Part shown: piece after piece, positions 42,982 through 52,449 of the stretch
Position numbering within the stretch: the first letter of the stretch is position 1
Layout of the letters: every line of letters begins with the position of its first letter
NCBI RefSeq assembly: GCF_904848625.1
Contig: NZ_CAJHCP010000011.1
Span: forward strand, 62,001-126,000
Direction of reading: 5' to 3'
DNA: 64,000 nt
Source: Paraburkholderia metrosideri
GTDB lineage: Bacteria; Pseudomonadota; Gammaproteobacteria; Burkholderiales; Burkholderiaceae
Translations under genes and position numbers: made by a program
Notes under the pieces: generated by a model
What the model saw: only the letters and a program-made list of their open reading frames with translations
What the model was told of the DNA's origin: nothing
Databases searched by the model: none

Positions 42982-43953
42982 ATGAAACAATATCTCGACC
43001 TCGTTCGCACGATCCTCGACACCGGCACGTGGCAGGAGAACCGCACGGGCATCCGTACCATCAGCATGCCGGGCGCCATGTTGCGCTTCGATCTTCAGCA
43101 GGGCTTCCCCGCGGTCACGACGAAAAAACTGGCATTCAAGTCGGCCATTGGCGAACTGGTCGGATTTCTGCGCGCGTCACGCAGCGCTGCGGATTTTCGC
43201 GATCTCGGCTGCAAGGTGTGGGACGCCAACGCCAACCAGAATCCGCAATGGCTGGCCAACCCGTATCGGCAGGGACCGGACGATCTCGGCGATGTGTACG
43301 GCGTGCAGTGGCGTCAGTGGCCGGCGTACAAGGTGCTGGACGCCGGCGCGAGCGCGCAGCTTGCCGACGCGGCCGCACGCGGCTTCCAGGTCGTGACCGA
43401 ATTTGACGAAAACGGCAGCCCGAAGGTATTGCTGTACAAGGCGATCGACCAGTTGCGTCAGTGTCTCGATACGATCATGCAGAACCCCGCCGACCGGCGC
43501 ATTCTGTTTCACGCGTGGAATCCGGCCGTGCTGGACCAGATCGCGCTGCCGGCTTGTCATCTGCTGTACCAGTTCCTGCCGAATGTCGCGAAGCGCGAGA
43601 TTTCGCTGTGCCTGTATATCCGCAGTAACGATGTGGGTCTCGGCACGCCGTTCAATCTGACCGAAGGCGCGGCGTTGCTGCACCTGGTGGGACGCCTGAC
43701 GGGATATACGCCGCGCTGGTTCACGTACTTTATCGGCGACGCGCACATTTACGAGAATCAGCTCGATATGTTGCAACAGCAGCTCACGCGTGAACCGTAC
43801 GAGAGCCCGGCTTTCGCGATTTCCGACCGCGTGCCGGATTACGCGAAAACCGGCGTGTACGAGCCGGAATGGCTGGAGAAAATCGAGCCTTCTGATTTCT
43901 CGCTGGTCGGTTATAGGCACCATGAACCGTTGACGGCGCCAATGGCGATTTGA
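42982..43953 (+). CDS. thyA: Thymidylate synthase
   Basis: It methylates dUMP to dTMP using methylenetetrahydrofolate. The catalytic cysteine is in LPACHLLYQF, with RSNDVGLGTPFNLTEGAALL and TYFIGDAHIYENQ as further signatures. It has 323 residues with an insertion relative to the 264-residue E. coli enzyme (around 85-150), a common longer form. ATG 42982 (MKQYLDLVRTILDTG) follows AAGGAACC. The upstream 300 bp (42682-42981) show no gene. The folate partner folA lies on the other side of the amyloid-like locus. Confidence 0.95.
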   Translation: MKQYLDLVRTILDTGTWQENRTGIRTISMPGAMLRFDLQQGFPAVTTKKLAFKSAIGELVGFLRASRSAADFRDLGCKVWDANANQNPQWLANPYRQGPDDLGDVYGVQWRQWPAYKVLDAGASAQLADAAARGFQVVTEFDENGSPKVLLYKAIDQLRQCLDTIMQNPADRRILFHAWNPAVLDQIALPACHLLYQFLPNVAKREISLCLYIRSNDVGLGTPFNLTEGAALLHLVGRLTGYTPRWFTYFIGDAHIYENQLDMLQQQLTREPYESPAFAISDRVPDYAKTGVYEPEWLEKIEPSDFSLVGYRHHEPLTAPMAI

Positions 43954-43988
43954 ATTCAGGCTGGCTGGTTATTCTGGCCTGCTAGAAG

Positions 43989-44025
43989 AAAAAACCCCCG
44001 CGATGTGAATCGCGGGGGTTTTTTT
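43989..44025. terminator. Bidirectional terminator between thyA and the DUF6600 gene
   Basis: A stem of AACCCCCGCGAT and ATCGCGGGGGTT, with A6 and T7 flanks, lies between convergent genes. Confidence 0.95.
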
Positions 44026-44079
44026 ATGACTCTTCCGAGCAGCCTGGCGGCGCTGGCGGTTTATCGGATCGGTGCCTGC

Positions 44080-46785
44080 TCAGCTTTTGTGATGGTCGTC
44101 ACGGTTGCCGCCGTTGGAATGTTGCTCAGCGTGTTGTTGCTGCTGCTGTGGCTGAGGACGTTGTTGCTGCACTTGCTGCGGACGCGGTTGTTGTTGCATC
44201 TGCTGCTGACGTTGCTGCTGCATACGTTGTTCCTGTTGCTGCTGAGCCTGCTGCTGGCGTTGCTGCTGCTGCTGACGTTGCTGCTGCATCCGCTGCTCCT
44301 GTTGCTGCTGAGTCTGCTGCTGGCGTTGCTGCTGCATCCGTTGTTCCTGTTGCTGCTGAGTCTGCTGCTGGCGTTGCTGCTGCATCCGCTGTTCCTGTTG
44401 TTGCTGAGCCTGCTGCTGACGTTGCTGTTGCATCCGTTGCTCCTGTTGCTGCTGAGCTTGCTGCTGGCTTTGCTGCTGCATCCGCTGCTGCATCCGCTGC
44501 TGCTCTTGCTGCTGCTGCGCCTGTTGCATTTGCGCAGGCCGCTGTTCAGCGCGCGGTTCCATGCGAGCTTGCTGCTCCGGCTGCTGCCCCTGCTGCCCCT
44601 GTTGCGGATGAACCTCCTGTTGCCGTGCCTGCTGCTGCATCGCCGGATTCTCAATGGGATGCGACGCGCCACGCTGTTGCATCCCGGCTTCAGTCTGGCC
44701 GCCTGGCTGCTGCGCAAACCCAGGCCGTCCGGCCTGTTCCTGAGGTCCACCGCGTTGCTGTCCTTGCTGCTGCGCCATCGGTGTATGCGGTTGTGTCCAC
44801 GCCGGCTCGCGGCGTCCGCTCTCGCCCGTCTGCTGGCCTGGTTGCTGCGGCATCCCGTGCTGCTGCGCATAAGCGCCCGGATTGCCGCCACCGTTCGCCT
44901 GCGGAGGCCGAGGCACGCCGTTCGACGGACGGCCCATCTCTCCCGGCTGCGGCCGCTGGCCACCCATCTGCGTCGCCATCTGCGGCGCCATACCCGGGCG
45001 GCCCGGCGCTTCGCCACCCCGTTGCTGCGCCTGCCCCGGCATTTCACCGGGCCGCTGCCCAGCCTGCTGCGCTCCATTCGGGCCGCCAGCCATCGCCGCT
45101 CCCGGCACACGTCCGGGGACGTGCGACTGGACAACCCGCACATTTTGCGCCGGCAATCCGCCTGGACCACCCACCATCCGCGCCGGCACCGAGGTCCGCA
45201 CAATCGGCTGACCTGCACCGGGCACCCGTCCGCCGCTTTGCGCGAAACGTTGTGCGAGGCTGTCGTGATAAGCGGCCGGCATCGCCGGATTCCGCGTCGC
45301 GACCACCGACCGCGCCATCACTGCGGCGGGCGGCCGGTAATTCGCGTTGCGCAGACCCGGCCCGAAGCTCTCGCGTACCGGCGCGATGCCCGGCGCACCC
45401 GGGTTGATCCGCGCGTTACGCCATTGCTGTGGATCGACCTTCTGCGCGAAACGTCCGACCGGCTGGCCGTGCACGAAGGCAGTCGCCGGCACCGCCGTCA
45501 CGCCGCCCCGCGCGTGATAGTTGATGTACGTGTTGTGAATGTCGACGTTGCGGTTGTAGTTGTTGACGATGGTCGTCCGGTTGACGCGGTTGTAGTAACC
45601 CGAACTCCAGTGATCGTGACCGCCCCAATGCGGATGCCACGGCTCGCCGGGGCCGAGCGGGAACCATGCGACGCCCGCTGCGAGCGCACCGCCGACCGCC
45701 AGACTCACCCCCCAGTCGACCCCGCCGCCGCCTTCGTCATCGCCGACAAATGCGACCAGCGCCGGCGCATAGACCGGCGGCGCGTCGGCCACCATTGGCC
45801 CCGGCACCCACGCCCACGTGTCGTCGACCTGCGCCCAGCGGCCATAGTGGTACGGCGCAAAGCCCCATGGTTCGTCGTCGACCCAGGTCCAGCCCCACGG
45901 CGCCTGCCATACCCAGTGACCGTCGTGATAGGGCGCCCAGCCGGCCGGCGTGGCGCGCGGCACCCATACCTCACCGTATTGCGGGCTGTTGCGCCACGTG
46001 CCGTTGGCATCGAGATCCTCGTAACCGGGGACGTCGCGCGACACGTACTGCGCCGACACCGAGCGGTCCTCAGTGGCGTCGCGCGTCGCGGCCCACTGAT
46101 CGAGACTGTCGAGGCCCGGCACGCCGTTGTCGGCAAGCTGTTGCAGGCTCGTGCCGCCGAAGCGGATCTGCTGGCCCGCCGCCACCGGCACCTGGCCGGC
46201 GTCGCCGTACACGGTCGCATTGCCGCTGCGCACGGTGACCGTCGTGCTGCTGCCATCCGGCGCAACGTCGACGCGATAGTCGCCAGGGCCGTTCAGCCCG
46301 AGTGCGAGATTCGGCGTATCGATTTCGTACGACGAGCCCGGTGCGAGCTCACGCACACGGGTCGACAGCGTGCCTTGCGCGACTTTGAGTTGCGCGGCGT
46401 TGTCGTCGAGATTGAGCACGTCGAGACTGGTGGACTGGCCAAGGCGCACGGCGGTCGAGCCGATGTGCAATTCGGCGCGCGCGTTCTGATCGTCCCAGAG
46501 CTGGTCGCCGGTGGTGAGCGGACGGTTGATCTGTGCGTACGACCAGTCGGTGGCGCCAGCGGGTTCGGTGGTCACCGCGCCGGCCGTGTAGTTCAGCCGC
46601 GCAACGCGGCCCGGCGGATCGATGTTCTGACTGGCAGCGGGATCCTGGGTCGCGGGTGGCGGCTGCATGTCCTGCGCGAAGCCCGTTTGTGCGGCCAGCA
46701 GAAAGGCGGCGCTGGCGATCAGCGTATAGCGCGCGTAGCCGTTGAGGCGGCGCGTCGAACGAGGGTGGTTGGTGACTGTTCTCAT
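44080..46785 (-). CDS. FecR-like/DUF6600 exported protein with polyglutamine tail
   Basis: A 901-residue protein with a signal peptide (about residues 20-38). Residues 55-220 are FecR-like beta structure (RVARLNYTAGAVTTEPAGAT, AELHIGSTAVRLGQ). A Trp/Tyr/Pro-rich DUF6600 stretch follows (GEVWVPRATPAGWAPYHDGH, WTWVDDEPWGFAPYHYGRWA), then a glycine-rich hydrophobic patch and a low-complexity Pro/Gly/Gln region. The last 150 residues are mostly Gln with Arg, Met and Glu in 16-residue units. The function is unknown; the FecR-like part suggests envelope sensing or scaffolding. The antisense strand is open over the same length but is compositional. Confidence 0.85.
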   Translation of the reverse strand: MRTVTNHPRSTRRLNGYARYTLIASAAFLLAAQTGFAQDMQPPPATQDPAASQNIDPPGRVARLNYTAGAVTTEPAGATDWSYAQINRPLTTGDQLWDDQNARAELHIGSTAVRLGQSTSLDVLNLDDNAAQLKVAQGTLSTRVRELAPGSSYEIDTPNLALGLNGPGDYRVDVAPDGSSTTVTVRSGNATVYGDAGQVPVAAGQQIRFGGTSLQQLADNGVPGLDSLDQWAATRDATEDRSVSAQYVSRDVPGYEDLDANGTWRNSPQYGEVWVPRATPAGWAPYHDGHWVWQAPWGWTWVDDEPWGFAPYHYGRWAQVDDTWAWVPGPMVADAPPVYAPALVAFVGDDEGGGGVDWGVSLAVGGALAAGVAWFPLGPGEPWHPHWGGHDHWSSGYYNRVNRTTIVNNYNRNVDIHNTYINYHARGGVTAVPATAFVHGQPVGRFAQKVDPQQWRNARINPGAPGIAPVRESFGPGLRNANYRPPAAVMARSVVATRNPAMPAAYHDSLAQRFAQSGGRVPGAGQPIVRTSVPARMVGGPGGLPAQNVRVVQSHVPGRVPGAAMAGGPNGAQQAGQRPGEMPGQAQQRGGEAPGRPGMAPQMATQMGGQRPQPGEMGRPSNGVPRPPQANGGGNPGAYAQQHGMPQQPGQQTGESGRREPAWTQPHTPMAQQQGQQRGGPQEQAGRPGFAQQPGGQTEAGMQQRGASHPIENPAMQQQARQQEVHPQQGQQGQQPEQQARMEPRAEQRPAQMQQAQQQQEQQRMQQRMQQQSQQQAQQQQEQRMQQQRQQQAQQQQEQRMQQQRQQQTQQQQEQRMQQQRQQQTQQQQEQRMQQQRQQQQQRQQQAQQQQEQRMQQQRQQQMQQQPRPQQVQQQRPQPQQQQQHAEQHSNGGNRDDHHKS
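44206..44490. repeat. 48-bp tandem repeats coding Gln-rich 16-mers
   Basis: About five units of 48 bp, one of them interrupted, encode QQAQQQQEQRMQQQRQ variants (A/T at position 3) near the C-terminus of the DUF6600 protein. CTG/TTG-rich DNA of this kind expands and contracts easily but keeps frame in 48-bp steps. Confidence 0.8.
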
Positions 46786-46967
46786 GATTTATCTCCGACG
46801 GACGCAGCCGTGTGCCGGGTCCGTGAGTCACTTTACCCGTGGCGTTTGTTTCAAGGCCCCCGGTTTTGTAAGGCGCGTCTATCGTGGTGTAACAAAACGT
46901 CTCGACGATGGCTTGGCGTCGATGGTTGGACGGATTGGCTTAGCCGCTTCGAGCGTCGCATATCGCT

Positions 46968-47681
46968 TTATGCCGCGAGAAAAGCATCGAAATGACGATG
47001 ACCGTTCGGCGTGATCCGCAGGATTCGCGGCCGCTCGGTCCGCTCGACCCAGCCGTGCGCCGACCACGAATCCAGCAATGCCGCGCCGAGCGCGCCGCCC
47101 AGATGCGGACGCCGCTCGCTCCAGTCCGGGCAGGTGCACGCGAAGCGGCGCCGGCGGCTCTTCTGCACGGACATATCGATCCCCCATTCGGTGAAGCGGG
47201 CGACGCCGTCCGGTGTCGCTTCGAGCGACGTGCCGTGCAGCGTCAGCAAGCCGCGCTCGACCAGCCGCTCGAAAACGCGCACCGACAGTTCGCCCGCCAT
47301 GTGGTCGTAGCAGGTGCGCGCGTAGCGCATGTCGAGCGGCACGGTGCGCGCCGGACGCGGCGCAGCCCGCTGCGGCGCGCTGACCTGCGCGACGTTGGCG
47401 AGTGCTTCGATCGATGCAGCGATTTCCGGCGTCGCGATCCGGAAATAGCGATGCCGGCCGCGCACTTCGAGCGCAAGCAGGCCGCCGTCCGTGAGACGCG
47501 CCAGATGCGCGCTGGCCGCCGACGGCGACAGCCCCGCGATCATCGTCAGTTCGCCGGCGGGGCGAGCGCTGCCGTCCATCAGCGCCCACAACATCGCAGC
47601 GCGGCCGGGATCGGCGAGCAGCGAGCCGATCCGGCTCAAGCCGGGGAAGTGGTTCTGTTCGTCTGAGAGCGTGGCGGTCAT
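46968..47681 (-). CDS. ArsR-family winged-helix transcriptional regulator
   Basis: A 237-residue regulator. Residues 10-95 form an ArsR-type winged helix (DPGRAAMLWALMDGSARPAG, LTMIAGLSPSAASAHLARLT, VRGRHRYFRI). The extra C-terminal 130 residues include DMRYARTCYDHMAGELSVRV and FACTCPDWSERR, whose Cys and His residues could bind metal. ATG 47681 has GGAGA upstream and is preferred to TTG 47693. The target is unknown; it may regulate itself or nearby genes. Confidence 0.85.
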   Translation of the reverse strand: MTATLSDEQNHFPGLSRIGSLLADPGRAAMLWALMDGSARPAGELTMIAGLSPSAASAHLARLTDGGLLALEVRGRHRYFRIATPEIAASIEALANVAQVSAPQRAAPRPARTVPLDMRYARTCYDHMAGELSVRVFERLVERGLLTLHGTSLEATPDGVARFTEWGIDMSVQKSRRRRFACTCPDWSERRPHLGGALGAALLDSWSAHGWVERTERPRILRITPNGHRHFDAFLAA

Positions 47682-47928
47682 TGACGTCTCCAATTGGTGG
47701 CGCGGAACGCGCCATGTAGTCCACTGTAGCGGGCTAAAGCATTCGATGTTTCAGCCTGGCGTGAACGATCGAATGCACGGCGACGAAAGTTCGGTGGAGA
47801 CGACGCGTTGAAGACGTGCAGTCAGGCGCGGGGGCCAGTCATCACGGCAGTAGCGGGCGGGCACCTTTCTGCGCCGCCCAGTCCCGCCAGGCTAGAATTT
47901 ACGTCTGTCTTTGCTGGAACAGGTTGTC

Positions 47929-48072
47929 ATGAAAACTCTTCTTGCCGTCGTCGCCATCGTTCTGCTTTGCACCGCCTGCGCGCAGGGCGGCGGCGGATCG
48001 GGCTCGGGTGCGGGCACCGGTAGCATCAACATGTACGGCACGATCGACGAAGGCATCTCGGTCCGCAAATAA
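47929..48072 (+). CDS. 47-residue putative lipoprotein
   Basis: A very small gene: MKTLLAVVAIVLLCTACAQG, a glycine-rich linker, then a short tail INMYGTIDEGISVRK. The hydrophobic leader with LLCTAC suggests a lipobox, although Cys at -3 is atypical. The ribosome-binding site is weak (GAACAGG). It has no homologue I can name, but the leader, composition and stop are those of a real exported peptide. It falls in the gap between the ArsR gene and the thioesterase gene. Confidence 0.6.
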   Translation: MKTLLAVVAIVLLCTACAQGGGGSGSGAGTGSINMYGTIDEGISVRK

Positions 48073-48248
48073 GCGTGAATGGGCGCGAGCTAGCTTCGCC
48101 TCAAGCTTGATCGCCTGACAGCCGCCAGGAAGAATCGCGCCCGTTTCCACAACAATCCCGCACCACAACCCGCTCTGACTCGCGACGCAAGCAATATTGC
48201 GCTCGTATAATCGCCTCCTTTCAATGCATCCGATTGACCGGAGTCAAT

Positions 48249-48755
48249 ATGAGCACCCCATCCGTAGCGCCGCTGGACCGTTCGGAAACCACCTTCCGCT
48301 TTCTTGCTGAGCCGAGCTCGGTCAACTTCGGCGGCAAGGTGCATGGCGGCGCGCTGATGAAGTGGATCGACGAGACCGCGTACGCGTGCTCCGCAGTGTG
48401 GTCGGGACGCTATTGCGTGACGGTCAGCGTCGGCAATATCCGCTTTCGTCGGCCGATTCTGGTGGGGAATCTGGTCGAGTTGCGCGCCCGGGTCGTGACG
48501 ACGGGCCGCACCAGCATGCACATTCACGTGTCGGTGCAGGCGGGCGATCCGAAGGGCGGCGAGCTGCTGCAAACCACGGACTGCCTGGTCGTGATGGTCG
48601 CAGTCAACGAGAACGGTCATCCAGTGCCGGTGCCGGCTTTCGTGCCGGAGACCGACGAGCAGAAGCGTCTGGCCAAATACGCGATGGACGTGAAAGAAGC
48701 GCTCGACGCGATCGTCGAACTGAAGCCGGAAGAAGTGGCGCAGGGGAAGATTTAA
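48249..48755 (+). CDS. Acyl-CoA thioesterase (hotdog fold)
   Basis: A 168-residue YciA/BFIT-type thioesterase that hydrolyses acyl-CoA. The hotdog helix and active-site region is VNFGGKVHGGALMKWIDETA with the catalytic Asp/Glu area at DET, followed by VTVSVGNIRFRRPILVGNLV. ATG 48249 follows a TATAAT at 48206-48211. Length and motif match the cytosolic long-chain acyl-CoA hydrolase family. It is convergent with fumC. Confidence 0.9.
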   Translation: MSTPSVAPLDRSETTFRFLAEPSSVNFGGKVHGGALMKWIDETAYACSAVWSGRYCVTVSVGNIRFRRPILVGNLVELRARVVTTGRTSMHIHVSVQAGDPKGGELLQTTDCLVVMVAVNENGHPVPVPAFVPETDEQKRLAKYAMDVKEALDAIVELKPEEVAQGKI

Positions 48756-48794
48756 GCGGCGTACTCGCGGCGCGCGTCGATTTGAAAAGCAGAA

Positions 48795-48825
48795 CGGCCG
48801 CGTGAACGTGCGGTTCACGCGGCCG
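48795..48825. terminator. Stem-loop between thioesterase gene and fumC
   Basis: A perfect 13-bp stem (CGGCCGCGTGAAC / GTTCACGCGGCCG) with a 5-nt loop lies 40 nt after the thioesterase stop. No T tract follows on the plus strand. Confidence 0.55.
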
Positions 48826-48969
48826 GCGGATCAGATAGGCAGATGATTGCTGACGTGAAACTGCGGCGCGGCTATCCCGGTGTCATGCCACCGGAACGCC
48901 AGTCAGTCACCGCCGTGCAAGCTGCCAGACTCTAAGCCCTTGCACGATTTCCACAGCAGCAAGTCCCGC

Positions 48970-50361
48970 TTAATTCCCCACCATCTCGTTCGGACGAACC
49001 CACTCGTCGAACTGCGCTTCGGTGACAAAGCCCAGCGCCAGCGCCGACGCTTTTAGCGTCGTGCCTTCCTTGTGCGCCTTCTTCGCGATCTTCGCGGCCT
49101 TGTCGTAGCCGATGTGCGGATTGAGAGCAGTCACCAGCATCAACGATTCGTTCAGCAGCGTTTCGATACGGTCGTGATTCGGCTCGATGCCGACCGCGCA
49201 GTTGTCGTTGAAACTCAGCGCGCCGTCGGCGAGCAGGCGGACCGATTGCAGCACGTTATGCGCGATCATCGGACGGAACACGTTCAACTCGAAATTGCCG
49301 CTTGCGCCGCCGATATTCACCGCGACGTCGTTGCCGAACACCTGTGAGCACAGCATCGTCAGCGCTTCGGACTGGGTCGGGTTGACCTTGCCCGGCATGA
49401 TCGAGCTGCCCGGTTCGTTTTCCGGAATCGACAGCTCGCCGAGGCCGCAACGCGGGCCGCTCGCGAGCCAGCGGATGTCGTTGGCGATCTTGTTCAGGCT
49501 CGCGGCGATGGTCTTCAACGCGCCGTGCGCAAACACCAGCGCGTCGGCGGCGGCCATCACCTCGAACTTGTTCGGCGCGGAAACGAACGGCAGGCCGGTT
49601 TGCTTGCCGATGGCGGCTGCGACCTTGTCCGCGAACTGCGGATGCGCGTTCAGACCGGTGCCGACCGCCGTGCCGCCCTGCGCCAACTGATACAGATGCG
49701 GCAGCGCCGATTCCACGTGCTGCATGCCGTGATCCAACTGCGCGACGTAGCCGGAAAACTCCTGGCCAAGCGTGAGCGGCGTCGCATCCTGCAAGTGCGT
49801 GCGGCCAATCTTGACGATGTCGGCGAACGCTTTGGCCTTGCCGTCGAGCGTGGTGCGCAACGTCTTCAGCGCGGGCAGCAGATGCTTGACGATCGCGTCG
49901 GCCGCGGCCACGTGCATGGCGGTCGGGAACACGTCGTTCGACGACTGGCCGCGATTCACGTCGTCGTTCGGATGCACCTTGCGCGCTTCGCCGCGCTCGC
50001 CGCCAAGCAACTCGCTCGCGCGATTCGCGATCACCTCGTTGAGGTTCATGTTGGTCTGCGTGCCGGAGCCGGTCTGCCACACGGCAAGCGGAAATTCACC
50101 GGCGTGCTTGCCGGCGATGATCTCGTCGGCGGCTTCGATAATCGCTTTTGCCTTGCTTTCGTCGAGCACGCCGAGGCCCGTGTTCACTTCGGCGGCAGCG
50201 CGTTTGATGATGGCCAGCGCAGTGATCAGTTCGGGCGACTGCTTCTCGGTCGAAATGCGGAAATTCTGCAGCGAGCGCTGCGTTTGCGCGCCCCATAGAC
50301 GAGCGTTCGGCACCGCGATTTCGCCGAACGTGTCGCGCTCCATGCGTACGTCTTCAGTCAT
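48970..50361 (-). CDS. fumC: Class II fumarate hydratase
   Basis: An iron-independent fumarase of the TCA cycle, 463 residues. The signature GSSIMPGKVNPTQSE and the substrate-site segments TGSGTQTNMNLNEVIANRA and GRTHLQDATPLTLGQEFSGY are clear. ATG 50361 has GGAG upstream; the TTG two codons earlier is less likely. The oxygen-stable class II form is often induced under oxidative stress or low iron. Confidence 0.96.
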   Translation of the reverse strand: MTEDVRMERDTFGEIAVPNARLWGAQTQRSLQNFRISTEKQSPELITALAIIKRAAAEVNTGLGVLDESKAKAIIEAADEIIAGKHAGEFPLAVWQTGSGTQTNMNLNEVIANRASELLGGERGEARKVHPNDDVNRGQSSNDVFPTAMHVAAADAIVKHLLPALKTLRTTLDGKAKAFADIVKIGRTHLQDATPLTLGQEFSGYVAQLDHGMQHVESALPHLYQLAQGGTAVGTGLNAHPQFADKVAAAIGKQTGLPFVSAPNKFEVMAAADALVFAHGALKTIAASLNKIANDIRWLASGPRCGLGELSIPENEPGSSIMPGKVNPTQSEALTMLCSQVFGNDVAVNIGGASGNFELNVFRPMIAHNVLQSVRLLADGALSFNDNCAVGIEPNHDRIETLLNESLMLVTALNPHIGYDKAAKIAKKAHKEGTTLKASALALGFVTEAQFDEWVRPNEMVGN

Positions 50362-50376
50362 GTTCAACTCCGCTTC

Positions 50377-52053
50377 TCAAAGTTCTGCGTTGACAGGCAA
50401 TAGGGAGAATAGACCCGTTAACGCATTCCGGTATAACCCGGCCTGTGGATCGAAAATGTAGGTGCGGCTGATGCCGTCTTCGGTATCGGTCCACACGAGC
50501 GGTGACAGTGGCGCACCGATCGAGTGGAGATAGGCAAGCTGCGTGTCGTCCGCGAGCGTGACGCGGTAGCTTGCCTCCGGGGATGTAGCGCGCGCGAAGA
50601 TCTGCGCGACCTGTTCGGCGAGTGGCGGGCTGTGAATCACCAGCGCCAGTTCGGTGTTCAGATTGGCCGAACGGGGATCGAGATTCATCGAACCGATCAC
50701 CAGAATCTTGTGGTCGATCACGTACGTCTTTGCATGCAAACTGGCGCGCGATTTCGAGCCGGTCAGACGCGCGGTCGGCGTGTCCTGCTGCGGCTTGAAT
50801 TCGTACAGTTCGACGCCTTGCTGCAGCAACGGCACACGAAACGGACTGTAGCCCGCCTGCACCGCGACTGCGTCGGTGGCGGCGAGCGAATTGGTCAGCA
50901 CGGCGATACGGACGCCGCGATGGGTCAGTTCGCCGGCAGCCTTGACGCCGCCCTCGTGCGGTACGAAGTATGGCGAAATGATCAGGAAATCCTGGCGCGC
51001 GTCGCGCATCAATTCGCTTAGCCGCTGCATCGGCGGGCTGACGTAATCGGGTGAGGGATTTTCGATCTTGTCCGGCGAGTCCGCCTTGAATTCGGCGGGC
51101 GCCCAGGTCAGGCCGAGCGACTCGTTAGCAATCTGCTGCGCGAGCGGTGTCGCGTTCAGCGGTTTGGCGTTGTACGGATCGGCATTGGTGCGCCAGTGCG
51201 CGCGCAGATCGTCGCGTGTGGCGTCGAGTTCCTGTTGATCGAATTTCTGTTTGTTCAGCACCCGCAGCGGATAGGAAATGCTGCTGTTCCAGTAGTCGTC
51301 GAAACTCGCGGAAATGTCGGCGGTAATCGGGCCCGCGGCCAGCACATCGAGATCGCGGAATTGCAGCGTTTCGCTTGCGCTGAAATATTCGTCGCCGAGA
51401 TTGCGGCCGCCGACAATCGCCAGCTGGTTGTCTGCGATCATCGCCTTGTTATGCATGCGGCGAGTGAAATGGCCGATCTGCGTGAAGAGATTCGTCGTGC
51501 GTTCGAACATGCCTTCCTGCGCACTGCCAAACGGATTGAAGACGCGAATCTCGATGTTGTCGTGCGAATTCAGGCCCGCCATCACGCGGTCGATGTCCTT
51601 GAAATTCAGATCGTCGACCAGCATGCGCACCCGCACGCCGTGGTCCGCTGCATAGAGCGCGGCCCCGAGCAGCAGCTTGCCGGTGGTGTCCTCGTTGGCG
51701 ATGTAGTACTGCATGTCGAGGGTTTTGGTCGCCGCACGTGCGAGCGCGATGCGCATCTGCAACGCGTCGGTGCCGTTCGACAACACACGGAAACCCGATT
51801 GCCCCGGATGCGCGGCTTCGAGCGGCGCAAGTGCGGTGCGCAGCGCAGTGGTTTCGGTGGCGGGGAGCGCGTGGCTGATCGGTCGATCGAACGCGGTGGC
51901 GGGAGGTTTGGTGGCGCAGGCGGTCAGAAATGCCGTCGCGCAAAGTAGCAGGAAAAAATGTCTCGCCGATTCCCAGGTGAGTGGCTTCCGGGGTTGGCGG
52001 AATGTGTGCTTGTGCTGCTGTGCGTCGTCGTTCTGGTTGTGATGCCCCGGCAC
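50377..52053 (-). CDS. Phospholipase D family lipoprotein (cardiolipin-synthase-like)
   Basis: A 558-residue protein with a lipobox (LTACATK, cysteine near residue 46), so it is lipid-anchored in the envelope. Two HKD motifs are present, RRMHNKAMIADNQLAIVGGR and SLHAKTYVIDHKILVIGSMN. The fold and the lipoprotein leader resemble cardiolipin synthase C and related phosphatidyl transferases; substrate unknown. Residues around 285-305 (DATRDDLRAHWRTNADPYNA) have a near copy at 53792-53896, showing a duplication and decay in the region. Confidence 0.9.
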   Translation of the reverse strand: MPGHHNQNDDAQQHKHTFRQPRKPLTWESARHFFLLLCATAFLTACATKPPATAFDRPISHALPATETTALRTALAPLEAAHPGQSGFRVLSNGTDALQMRIALARAATKTLDMQYYIANEDTTGKLLLGAALYAADHGVRVRMLVDDLNFKDIDRVMAGLNSHDNIEIRVFNPFGSAQEGMFERTTNLFTQIGHFTRRMHNKAMIADNQLAIVGGRNLGDEYFSASETLQFRDLDVLAAGPITADISASFDDYWNSSISYPLRVLNKQKFDQQELDATRDDLRAHWRTNADPYNAKPLNATPLAQQIANESLGLTWAPAEFKADSPDKIENPSPDYVSPPMQRLSELMRDARQDFLIISPYFVPHEGGVKAAGELTHRGVRIAVLTNSLAATDAVAVQAGYSPFRVPLLQQGVELYEFKPQQDTPTARLTGSKSRASLHAKTYVIDHKILVIGSMNLDPRSANLNTELALVIHSPPLAEQVAQIFARATSPEASYRVTLADDTQLAYLHSIGAPLSPLVWTDTEDGISRTYIFDPQAGLYRNALTGLFSLLPVNAEL

Positions 52054-52449
52054 GCTGTCTTCCCTTGGTTGGTACGCTTTTCGTGGCGGCAGCGTAGCTC
52101 ACGCTGACGAGAAATGCATTCTAAGGGATTCTGCGAGTGGGGTTTTTTGGGGCGGGCAGCGGCGGGGGATTCGGGGTAGTGGGTTTCAGGCGAAGTGTTT
52201 GAGCGCGGCGTCAGCGCCGGCTCGCTGTTCGGATGCGGTCGCGATGCGTGGACTGATAGGCAGAGCGCGATCGCCCGGGCTGGAACAGATGGACGGCGTG
52301 AGCGAAGGAAGCGCGGTGGGCGCCAACCATCCGCGGCGCGCCGCGCCGCGCGCGCCGCGCGTCGCGCGGTCGCAACATCGCAACATCGCAACATCGCGGT
52401 CATCGCCTGGCGCGAGACCGCGATGGTTGAGGTTTCTGGCAAACCCAGC

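Noticed and set aside
44005..46995. 996-codon plus-strand open frame antisense to the DUF6600 gene
   Set aside because: It is Leu-, Arg- and Pro-rich because the Gln-rich repeats read as Leu on the other strand. The minus-strand protein has a signal peptide and known domains.
52374..52398. Three GCAACATC copies
   Set aside because: Too short and too few to call a meaningful repeat in the empty gap.
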